The notes beneath the pieces were generated by a model. It ran no database searches. It saw only the letters and a list, made by a program, of their open reading frames with translations, and was not told where the DNA came from. Shown one piece after another: positions 1 through 5,134 of a stretch of 5,134 bases of DNA. A program made the translations under genes and the position numbers. Numbering within the stretch: the first letter of the stretch is position 1; each line of letters starts with the position of its first letter. The stretch is from the NCBI GenBank assembly GCA_002438865.1, contig DJRJ01000062.1, positions 11,214-16,347 on the forward strand. Reading direction: 5' to 3'. The DNA is from Clostridiales bacterium UBA6363 (GTDB lineage: Bacteria; Bacillota; Clostridia; UBA1381).

Positions 1-1157
1 CGGCGGTTGCGGCAGGTGCGATATTCGCGGCGGTGAAAAACGGCGCACAGGCGGCGATGATGGCGCCGACCGAAATACTTGCAAATCAGCATAAGGAAAC
101 GCTTGAAGCGTTTTTCAAAGACTTTGATATTAAAGTAGTAATGCTTACGGGAAGTATGAAAGCGGCGGAAAAGCGTGCGGCTTATGAAATGCTCGCAAGC
201 GGTGAGGCTGACGTTGCGGTCGGAACGCATGCAATCATACAGGATAAGGCGGAGTTTAAAAATCTCGGGCTGGTAATTGCGGACGAACAGCATCGTTTCG
301 GGGTTGAACAAAGGGCAAAGCTTTCGGAAAAGGGCAAAAATCCGCATATGCTTATAATGTCCGCAACGCCCATTCCGAGAACGCTTGCGCTTATTCTGTA
401 CGGCGATTTGGACATATCCGTGATAGACGAACTGCCCCCCGGCAGAAAAACGGTCAAAACGTATGCCGTGGGCGAAAATATGCGTGCGAGGATAACGGCG
501 TTTATCGAGAAAAACGTGAAAAACGGCACGCAGGTGTACGTTGTCTGTCCGCTTGTTGAGGAAACGGAAAAGAGCGACCTTGAAAATGCGGAAAATCTGT
601 CTAAGAAATTACAGCAGACTTTTCCCGGTTTCCGTGTGGGACTTGTGTACGGCAAAATGAAAAACAACCTGAAAGATGAAGTAATGAACGATTTTGCCGA
701 CGGTAAGATTGATATTCTCGTATCCACAACGGTAATAGAAGTCGGCGTAAACGTGCCGAACGCAAACCTTATGATAGTGGAAAATGCGGAGCGGTTCGGA
801 CTTTCCCAGCTGCATCAGCTGAGAGGACGTGTCGGCAGAGGTGCAGAGCAGGCATACTGCGTTTTGATTTCTCACGGGAACAGTAAAATTATAAAAAAGC
901 GTATGGAGACAATGTGTATTTCAAACGACGGATTTTATATAAGCGAACAGGACTTAAAGCTGAGAGGTCCGGGTGATTTCTTCGGCACACGCCAGCACGG
1001 ACTGCCCGAAATGAAAATCGCAAATCTGTTCGAGGACGGCGACATTCTGCGTGACGCACAGCAGGCGGCAAAGGATATAATAAGCGGAAATATTCAATGC
1101 GGAAAACTGCGCGAGCGCTGTAAAAAGCTTTTTATAGATAAAATTGTTATGAATTGA
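1..1157 (+). CDS. recG: ATP-dependent DNA helicase RecG, C-terminal part (5' end outside window)
   Basis: RecG is a monomeric superfamily 2 helicase that remodels stalled replication forks and branch-migrates Holliday junctions. About 384 residues of a protein usually near 680 are visible, so the N-terminal wedge domain and most of the first helicase lobe are missing. The first two bases (cg) would finish an ACG threonine codon, and the following AVAAG fits the residues after the RecG Walker A, so the window probably begins inside GSGKT (inference). Motifs seen in order are motif Ia APTEILANQ, the DEQH box (bases 282-293) within DEQHRFGVEQR, motif III SATPIPRT (from 360), motif V STTVIEVGVNVP (723-758) and motif VI QLRGRVGRG (816-842). 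The RecG-specific TRG-type segment GTRQHG lies at 984-1001. The reading frame is intact to TGA at 1155-1157. The GTG at 33 is an internal valine, not a start. The TRG segment and DEQH box separate it from Mfd and PriA. Confidence 0.97.
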   Translation, partial: AVAAGAIFAAVKNGAQAAMMAPTEILANQHKETLEAFFKDFDIKVVMLTGSMKAAEKRAAYEMLASGEADVAVGTHAIIQDKAEFKNLGLVIADEQHRFGVEQRAKLSEKGKNPHMLIMSATPIPRTLALILYGDLDISVIDELPPGRKTVKTYAVGENMRARITAFIEKNVKNGTQVYVVCPLVEETEKSDLENAENLSKKLQQTFPGFRVGLVYGKMKNNLKDEVMNDFADGKIDILVSTTVIEVGVNVPNANLMIVENAERFGLSQLHQLRGRVGRGAEQAYCVLISHGNSKIIKKRMETMCISNDGFYISEQDLKLRGPGDFFGTRQHGLPEMKIANLFEDGDILRDAQQAAKDIISGNIQCGKLRERCKKLFIDKIVMN

Positions 1158-1159
1158 CG

Positions 1160-1188
1160 GTATAATTTTTCAAAATCGGGGCAAATTA
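1160..1188 (+). promoter_or_regulatory. Possible sigma-G-type promoter for the spore protein gene
   Basis: GTATA at 1160-1164 fits the forespore sigma-G -35 pattern (GHATR). After 17 nt, CAAATTA at 1182-1188 matches the -10 pattern CATnnTA except for one base. Transcription would begin near 1195, about 60 nt before the SASP start. SASP genes are classically sigma-G dependent, so the location is right, but these motifs are short and the sequence is AT-rich. An alternative reading is TATAAT at 1161-1166 as a sigma-A -10, but no good -35 lies upstream of it. Confidence 0.4.
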
Positions 1189-1226
1189 TCAGCAGACAGA
1201 TAAAATCTGCTTAAAAATTTGCTTTG
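1177..1226 (+). repeat. Long imperfect inverted repeat between recG and the SASP gene
   Basis: GCAAATT (1181-1187) pairs with AATTTGC (1216-1222). Inside this, AGCAGA (1191-1196) pairs with TCTGCT (1206-1211), separated from the outer stem by a small asymmetric internal loop and closed by a 9-nt loop. The outer stem can extend through three G-U pairs to a C-G pair at 1177/1226. There is no proper T-run after it, so it is a poor intrinsic terminator. It could weaken read-through from recG, protect the recG mRNA 3' end, or fold in a recG-SASP read-through transcript. A transcript from the possible promoter at 1160-1188 would contain only the right arm. Confidence 0.5.
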
Positions 1227-1255
1227 TGCTACGGCACGGAAAGGAAAGGTTAAAT

Positions 1256-1429
1256 ATGTCAAAGAGTAAAAAAGCGGCACTGGAAAGCTTTAAGATGGAA
1301 GCGGCAAGAGAAGTCGGCGTAACAATGGGCGAGAATTATAACGGAGACCTTACCGCAAAGCAGGCAGGCTCAATCGGCGGAAGAATGGTCAAGAAAATGG
1401 TTGAAGAATACGAGAAAAACCATAAGTAA
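1256..1429 (+). CDS. Alpha/beta-type small acid-soluble spore protein (SASP)
   Basis: This 57-residue protein belongs to the SASP family, which coats DNA in the dormant spore, forces an A-like conformation, protects against UV and heat damage, and is degraded by the GPR protease at germination to supply amino acids. The visible signature is the N-terminal KMEAAREVGV (residues 13-22), matching the first DNA-binding helix and GPR site, then YNGDLTAKQAGSIGG (28-42) and MVKKMVEEYEK in the second helix. The length is slightly below the usual 60-70. The start chosen is ATG 1256, with GGAAAGG (1243-1249) 6 nt upstream; an in-frame GTG at 1226 lies before this ribosome binding site and would add ten residues atypical of the family. 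The residue after the expected GPR cut (Glu15) is Ala rather than the common Ile, Val or Phe. It is likely expressed only in the forespore. A numbered ssp symbol cannot be chosen from sequence alone. Confidence 0.95.
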   Translation: MSKSKKAALESFKMEAAREVGVTMGENYNGDLTAKQAGSIGGRMVKKMVEEYEKNHK

Positions 1430-1440
1430 GTTTGTATCGG

Positions 1441-1478
1441 AAAACAGGCTGTGAAAACTAATTTCACAGCCTGTTTTT
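1441..1478 (+). terminator. Strong rho-independent terminator after the SASP gene
   Basis: A perfect 16-bp stem, AAAACAGGCTGTGAAA (1441-1456) with TTTCACAGCCTGTTTT (1462-1477), closes on a 5-nt loop. The right arm ends in TTTTT (1474-1478). It begins 11 nt after the SASP stop codon. The left arm gives a short T-run on the opposite strand, so it could also stop minus-strand transcription. It insulates the recG-SASP block from the promoter that begins 14 nt further on. Confidence 0.95.
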
Positions 1479-1492
1479 ATTTGGGAAAATAC

Positions 1493-1522
1493 TTGACATA
1501 TATCGACTCTGCGTGTTATAAT
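1493..1522 (+). promoter_or_regulatory. Near-consensus sigma-A promoter with extended -10 for the TetR operon
   Basis: A perfect -35 TTGACA (1493-1498) and a perfect -10 TATAAT (1517-1522) are separated by 18 nt. The -10 is preceded by TGT (1514-1516), giving the extended TGn motif. Transcription should start near 1529, leaving a leader of about 33 nt before the ATA start at 1562. It lies just beyond the terminator and is the only evident promoter for the two genes that follow. Such a strong core promoter implies that expression is limited by a repressor or at translation. Confidence 0.9.
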
Positions 1523-1539
1523 TGGCATATAAACCAATT
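1520..1539 (+). promoter_or_regulatory. Candidate TetR operator palindrome overlapping the -10 and start site
   Basis: AATTGG (1520-1525) and CCAATT (1534-1539) form a 20-bp palindrome with a TATA centre (1528-1531); 16 of 20 positions are symmetric. It overlaps the last bases of the -10 box and the predicted transcription start. A dimer bound here would block RNA polymerase. The size and symmetry fit sites bound by TetR-family dimers, and the adjacent gene encodes such a regulator, so autoregulation is the natural inference. Short AT-rich palindromes also arise by chance. Confidence 0.55.
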
Positions 1540-1546
1540 TTGCAAG

Positions 1547-1555
1547 AAAGGAGGG
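1547..1555 (+). promoter_or_regulatory. Ribosome binding site that fixes the ATA start of the TetR gene
   Basis: AAAGGAGGG is an almost perfect anti-16S complement. It lies 6 nt before the ATA codon at 1562, which is ideal spacing. No ATG, GTG or TTG in any useful frame follows at a similar distance, so this site is the main argument for placing the TetR start at 1562. Confidence 0.85.
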
Positions 1556-1561
1556 CTTTAT

Positions 1562-2248
1562 ATAGCAAGAAGATACAACAGTGAGGAATCAAGAAGGCGT
1601 ATTTTATCGGCGTGTGTAAAGCTGTTTATCGAAAAGGGATACCACAGCACAACAGTTGCGGAAATTTTAAAGGAGGCGGACGTTACAAGCTCCACCTTTC
1701 AGAATATTTTCCGCACCAAAGACGGCGTTTTGTCGGAGCTTACGGAATTTATGTTTTCAAATCAGTTTGCTTCGGCGAGAATTATCGCAAAGGAAAACCT
1801 GAGCCCGGTATATGTATACGCCGTGGAAACTTCAATTCAGCTTGCGCTTACGGAAATTAACGAAAATCTTCGTGATATTTATGTAGAGGCATATTCATAT
1901 CCCGAAACGGCGGGGTATATACACAGGCACACGGCACAGGAACTGCACAAGATATTTTCCTCATATCTTCCCGAATGTTCCGAAAGTGATTTCTATGAAA
2001 TGGAAATCGGCACATCGGGGATTATGTGCAGTTATATGGCTAAAAAATGCGATATGTATTTTACATTGGAAAAAAAGATTTCAAGATTTCTTGCAATGAG
2101 TATGAGCGCATATAATGTTCCCAAGGAGGAACAGAAAAACGTTATGGATTACGTTATGCGGATTGACATCAGAAAAACGGCAAATGCGGTTATGCATAAG
2201 CTGTTTGAGAGTCTGGCAATGAGGTATGAATTTGAACTGGAGATGTAA
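1562..2248 (+). CDS. TetR/AcrR-family transcriptional regulator with apparent ATA start codon
   Basis: From ATA at 1562 the protein has 228 residues, a usual TetR-family length. The N-terminal helix-turn-helix domain spans about residues 8-55: RRRILSACVKLFIEKGYHST (11-30), then VAEILKEADVTSSTFQNIF (32-50) as the turn and recognition helix, then RTKDGVL. The remaining residues are helical and variable, as expected for a ligand-binding and dimerisation domain; the ligand cannot be predicted. The open frame extends upstream to a GTG at 1451, but that codon is inside the terminator hairpin and upstream of the promoter, so it cannot be the start. The next usable canonical in-frame starts are TTG at 1730 (residue 57) and ATG at 1751 (residue 64), both beyond the DNA-binding domain. 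An AUA start, preceded by an excellent ribosome binding site, is therefore the best reading; an ATG-to-ATA mutation or sequence error is the alternative. It probably represses its own operon, including the large secreted-protein gene 16 nt downstream. Confidence 0.9.
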   Translation: MARRYNSEESRRRILSACVKLFIEKGYHSTTVAEILKEADVTSSTFQNIFRTKDGVLSELTEFMFSNQFASARIIAKENLSPVYVYAVETSIQLALTEINENLRDIYVEAYSYPETAGYIHRHTAQELHKIFSSYLPECSESDFYEMEIGTSGIMCSYMAKKCDMYFTLEKKISRFLAMSMSAYNVPKEEQKNVMDYVMRIDIRKTANAVMHKLFESLAMRYEFELEM

Positions 2249-2250
2249 AA

Positions 2251-2257
2251 AGGGAGG
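2251..2257 (+). promoter_or_regulatory. Ribosome binding site for the large exported protein
   Basis: AGGGAGG lies 7 nt before ATG 2265 and 2 nt after the TetR stop codon. It gives the second gene strong translation of its own, independent of the weak start used for the regulator. Confidence 0.85.
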
Positions 2258-2264
2258 AAGAAAG

Positions 2265-2339
2265 ATGAGAAAACGGTTTATAAGCGCATTTATCGTATTA
2301 TGTATGATTATTTGCACTATTCCGGCAGAGGTATCCGCA
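2265..2339 (+). other. Sec signal peptide of the large exported protein
   Basis: Residues 1-25 have a basic n-region (MRKR), a hydrophobic core (FISAFIVLCMIICTI) and a polar c-region ending PAEVSA. The VSA before Leu26 fits the A-x-A-type rule for signal peptidase I, with cleavage expected after Ala25. The cysteines at 13 and 17 are inside the core and do not form a lipobox, so a lipoprotein is unlikely. Confidence 0.88.
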
Positions 2340-5134
2340 TTGGTGGGCGCCGTGCGTGAACCGTCCGAGCTTGTAACGGGGAAAAGCGAAAATTACAACG
2401 GATATAAAGTAAGCTGGATTAACAACAAGTATATCCGATTTTATTTCCTTGAGGACACAAGAGAAAGAGATAAAAACAACTATATGGTAACCGTGCCGGC
2501 GAGAAATGAAGGCTCGGCAGCCGAAGCTTACGATATGGTGTTTAATAAAAAGGTATATCAGCGTGAATATTTCACAAAAAATTCAAGCGAAGTACCGTAC
2601 GACAGCAGAAATGTATCAATAAATCTGAGCGAGCGGTGCATAACGGTCGGATACACGTTCGGCGGAAAGTACAATGCACACACGAAATATGTAATAGAAA
2701 AGCTTGACGAAGGCGAAACAAACGGATTTACGCCGGGCGGAACGCTTTTGGCAGACGACAGTGACGGCGGAAGAACCTATGGTATAAGAGCATACTCCAC
2801 TGCGGGATATATGCTTGATCAGACAAAGATTGAATACCCAAATCTGCGGCACTGCATAGAGATGAAAGGCTTTAACAGAATGGGTCATGAATCCGCACAG
2901 AGTGCGGCGTCTTTGTATATGAATACGGCAATCGGAAATACAAACGACGGATTTACCAACACTCCGGCGGCTATTCCGGGCGCAATGTCACGCATAAAGA
3001 CAAACAAGGTTATGTACAGCGCAAAAAGCGAAGCCGTAACCGAAGTTATGACAAAAGGATACACATGGGCAAATCCGTTTACGGCAACTTCGCTTTTATA
3101 CAGCAGATATGTTGACGGATTTAACTATGAAGATGCCATGCCCGATTATGTTTCAACAACGGCAAACGGAGATGTAATAATAGAAAACGAAGTCGGCTTA
3201 ATGGGAATTGAGATGTGGCATAGCAGTTATTCCACGCTCTGGGGTTTCAGAGGCTTGTATACAAATGACGATAGCAGTTTTACACCGAGCGATGATGTGA
3301 AAATAAGCACAGAGGCAAAGCATCTGGGAATATACAAAAGCGGAGACAGCTACATAGCTGTACCGGCTAAAAACGAAAATGAACTCGGTGCGCACAAGAA
3401 AAAATACGGCGAACCGAAAGCCGTAATAAGAGGAGCATTTGAGGAAAAGAACGGCAGATATGAATTTACCGCCGGGGTTGCGGCTCTTTCGTCAACCATT
3501 ACGGCTGTGTGGTCGATTTCGGACGGCAGACTTTCGGTAGGTAAGGACGGCAGTATCGAACTGAGCCATTTAAGTCTGAATACGCCGACTTTCAAATTCT
3601 ATCAGGAAAAAAGCGGTATATCGGACGGACTTTCTATGGAAATGTGCGATGATGGTATTTCCGTAACGATGAACCCCGATACAAACAGTGCCGTTATGGC
3701 GATAGATATTCCGGGAACGGATATAAGACCCGACGGCGCAGTGATAAAGAACAGCGGAAACATCAGCTTTGTGGGAGAGGTAAGCTTTCAGTTGTTCCCG
3801 GGAGCGGAGTTTAATATAGAGGAACTCGGCTACGGAATAAAACAGGAAAAATTTAAAGTGAACGGTATCCGTGCAAACGGAAAAATAGACACGGCGGAGA
3901 TGATCGGTCTTGAAATGGGTAAGCTTGAGGGCGTAATAGATACGTTTACGCCGTATTATCATTTTACAATGGAGCTGAACGTTTTCGATTTGTTTGAAAG
4001 CGAGGCGGAGCTTGAGCTTAAGAAATCAAAGCTGACAGGCTCGCTTATGCCGAATAAGCTTTACTTCTACGCAGGCTCGGATCTGGCAAAAATTCCGCTT
4101 GTACCGCCTGTTGTGGTAGCGTACATAAAGGGAGCCGGCGGCGGTTTTGACGGACTTGCTGATTCGTTTAACGGCGACTTCTTTGCAATTCCTCCGTTGA
4201 AGCTTAAAATTACCGGTAAAGGCGAGGTTTTAAACGTACTTGAGGCAAAAGCTTCATACACTCTCGGTCCCGCATACTTCAAGTCTGAAGCCGAAGATGT
4301 CGGAATTTCGTTTATGAAACAGCTTAAGCTGATTGACGAATTTTCAATATATGAAGGTATTCAGGGCGAAACACGCAGTTACGGCGGCAAGGATTATACC
4401 GGCTTAAACGCTATGGGCGGAGCAGGCGTACATATAAGTATTCCGCAGAACCTGAAAATAATTCAGGCGGAAGGCAATCTTGACGCAAGCGTATTTGCCG
4501 GACTTGACAGCTATAAGGCCCCGACAAGCGCCTATGCTGTGGCTGATTTGAGCGGCGGCATAAGAGGAAGTCTGCATCTGCCGGACGAGGGATTCGGCGC
4601 AATAAGCGGCTTATGTTTCGGCTCAACCGGATTTGATTTTTACCTCGGTGCAAACACACGTATGAATGTGCGTGGAAGTTTTGACAACGCTGTAAACTCG
4701 TTGTTTAACAACTTCAAGGTATACGGCGGAGTAAAGAAAGAGGCAAACTGGAGAATATTCAAATACAGAATATACTACATTTTCCCGCAGAACAATATCG
4801 GCTATACTATCCGAGGACCGTTCAGATCATTGCCCGAATGGGATTGGTCGGAACACAGACCGACAAGCGGATATGCGGAATATACAGACGAGGACGGCGC
4901 AGTTGTATATGTGGCTGTCAATGCCGAGGATATTGGCATAATAGTTGAAGAAAATGCATCGGAATATGCGGTATCGGGCGGAAATACATTCTCAAAGGAC
5001 GTAATAATAAATGCTTCGCCCGAAGAACAAATTCCCGATGAAGGAAACCTTATTATAATGGTTACTCCTAAAGATGACAGCACCGATATAAACGCATTTG
5101 CGGACAGTCTTTCGGTTACGAAAGACGGCTCGCC
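2265..5134 (+). CDS. Large exported protein of unrecognised family, 3' end outside window
   Basis: An uninterrupted frame of 956 codons runs from ATG 2265 to the window edge with no stop. I do not recognise the family. The product starts with a typical signal peptide (residues 1-25), so it is secreted or surface-attached. No transmembrane segment follows. Composition is rich in Gly, Asn, Asp, Tyr, Lys and Ser with alternating polar and hydrophobic residues, suggesting mostly beta structure. Cysteines are rare after the signal peptide (125, 197, 461, 784). Residues 44-130 are aromatic-rich. Residues 500-680 look like degenerate beta repeats and include a hydrophobic, Gly-rich patch at 613-631 (PPVVVAYIKGAGGGFDG). 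From about residue 871 the sequence becomes acidic, resembling the linker or beta-sandwich regions of long Gram-positive surface proteins. No catalytic motif, SLH repeat, dockerin or sortase signal is visible, but an anchor could lie beyond the edge. The start is supported by a strong ribosome binding site and the signal peptide. Its position 16 nt after the TetR gene implies co-transcription and control by that regulator. Confidence 0.9.
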   Translation, partial: MRKRFISAFIVLCMIICTIPAEVSALVGAVREPSELVTGKSENYNGYKVSWINNKYIRFYFLEDTRERDKNNYMVTVPARNEGSAAEAYDMVFNKKVYQREYFTKNSSEVPYDSRNVSINLSERCITVGYTFGGKYNAHTKYVIEKLDEGETNGFTPGGTLLADDSDGGRTYGIRAYSTAGYMLDQTKIEYPNLRHCIEMKGFNRMGHESAQSAASLYMNTAIGNTNDGFTNTPAAIPGAMSRIKTNKVMYSAKSEAVTEVMTKGYTWANPFTATSLLYSRYVDGFNYEDAMPDYVSTTANGDVIIENEVGLMGIEMWHSSYSTLWGFRGLYTNDDSSFTPSDDVKISTEAKHLGIYKSGDSYIAVPAKNENELGAHKKKYGEPKAVIRGAFEEKNGRYEFTAGVAALSSTITAVWSISDGRLSVGKDGSIELSHLSLNTPTFKFYQEKSGISDGLSMEMCDDGISVTMNPDTNSAVMAIDIPGTDIRPDGAVIKNSGNISFVGEVSFQLFPGAEFNIEELGYGIKQEKFKVNGIRANGKIDTAEMIGLEMGKLEGVIDTFTPYYHFTMELNVFDLFESEAELELKKSKLTGSLMPNKLYFYAGSDLAKIPLVPPVVVAYIKGAGGGFDGLADSFNGDFFAIPPLKLKITGKGEVLNVLEAKASYTLGPAYFKSEAEDVGISFMKQLKLIDEFSIYEGIQGETRSYGGKDYTGLNAMGGAGVHISIPQNLKIIQAEGNLDASVFAGLDSYKAPTSAYAVADLSGGIRGSLHLPDEGFGAISGLCFGSTGFDFYLGANTRMNVRGSFDNAVNSLFNNFKVYGGVKKEANWRIFKYRIYYIFPQNNIGYTIRGPFRSLPEWDWSEHRPTSGYAEYTDEDGAVVYVAVNAEDIGIIVEENASEYAVSGGNTFSKDVIINASPEEQIPDEGNLIIMVTPKDDSTDINAFADSLSVTKDGS

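Noticed and set aside
182..1071. Three minus-strand open frames opposite recG
   Set aside because: They lie opposite a fully conserved helicase frame, have low-complexity Ser/Cys/Arg-rich translations and no convincing start signals.
1226..1255. GTG at 1226 as the start of the SASP
   Set aside because: It precedes the GGAAAGG ribosome binding site, and the extra ten residues include the translated ribosome binding site. ATG 1256 gives a family-typical N-terminus.
1451..1561. GTG at 1451 as the start of the TetR protein, adding 37 residues
   Set aside because: The codon lies in the left arm of the terminator hairpin and upstream of the sigma-A promoter. The added residues are simply the translated terminator, promoter and ribosome binding site, and they do not resemble a TetR N-terminus.
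1612..1860. Short plus-strand frame inside the TetR gene
   Set aside because: It is another frame of a clear TetR coding region, and its translation resembles no protein I recognise.
2081..5083. Series of minus-strand open frames opposite the TetR end and the exported-protein gene
   Set aside because: The plus strand is open for 956 codons from a strong ribosome binding site and signal peptide. The opposite frames are short, Cys/His/Ser-rich and lack ordered spacing, so they are antisense shadows.
1..5134. CRISPR arrays, tRNA or rRNA genes, insertion-sequence ends, riboswitches, prophage or toxin-antitoxin genes
   Set aside because: No regularly spaced repeats, tRNA-like arms, transposase motifs or long leader with a recognised aptamer were seen. 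The only clear structured elements are the terminator and the hairpin between recG and the SASP gene.

Overview
The window looks like chromosomal DNA from a spore-forming member of the Clostridia (Bacillota). It encodes an alpha/beta-type small acid-soluble spore protein (SASP), has strong AGGAGG-like ribosome binding sites and a near-consensus sigma-A promoter, and uses mixed GC- and AT-ending codons. Assignment below class level is not possible from this window. All genes are on the + strand.

Positions 1-1429 are a housekeeping block. The first gene is the 3' part of recG, a DNA-repair helicase, cut by the window edge inside or just after its Walker A motif. After a 98-nt spacer comes a 57-residue SASP. 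The spacer holds a possible sigma-G promoter and a long imperfect hairpin. A perfect 16-bp stem-loop with a T-run at 1441-1478 closes the block.

Positions 1493-5134 are a separate transcription unit. A near-perfect extended -10 promoter overlaps an imperfect 20-bp palindrome, followed by a TetR-family regulator and then, 16 nt later, a very long open frame. That frame encodes an exported protein of at least 956 residues with a clear signal peptide, and it runs off the right edge without a stop. The simplest reading is a self-regulated two-gene operon in which the TetR protein senses a signal and controls both itself and the large surface or secreted protein. I do not recognise the family of the large protein.

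The most unusual point is the start of the TetR gene. No in-frame ATG, GTG or TTG lies between the promoter and the end of the DNA-binding domain. An excellent ribosome binding site sits 6 nt upstream of an ATA codon, exactly where the TetR N-terminus should begin. Either the gene uses the very rare AUA start, or it carries a start-codon mutation or sequence error.
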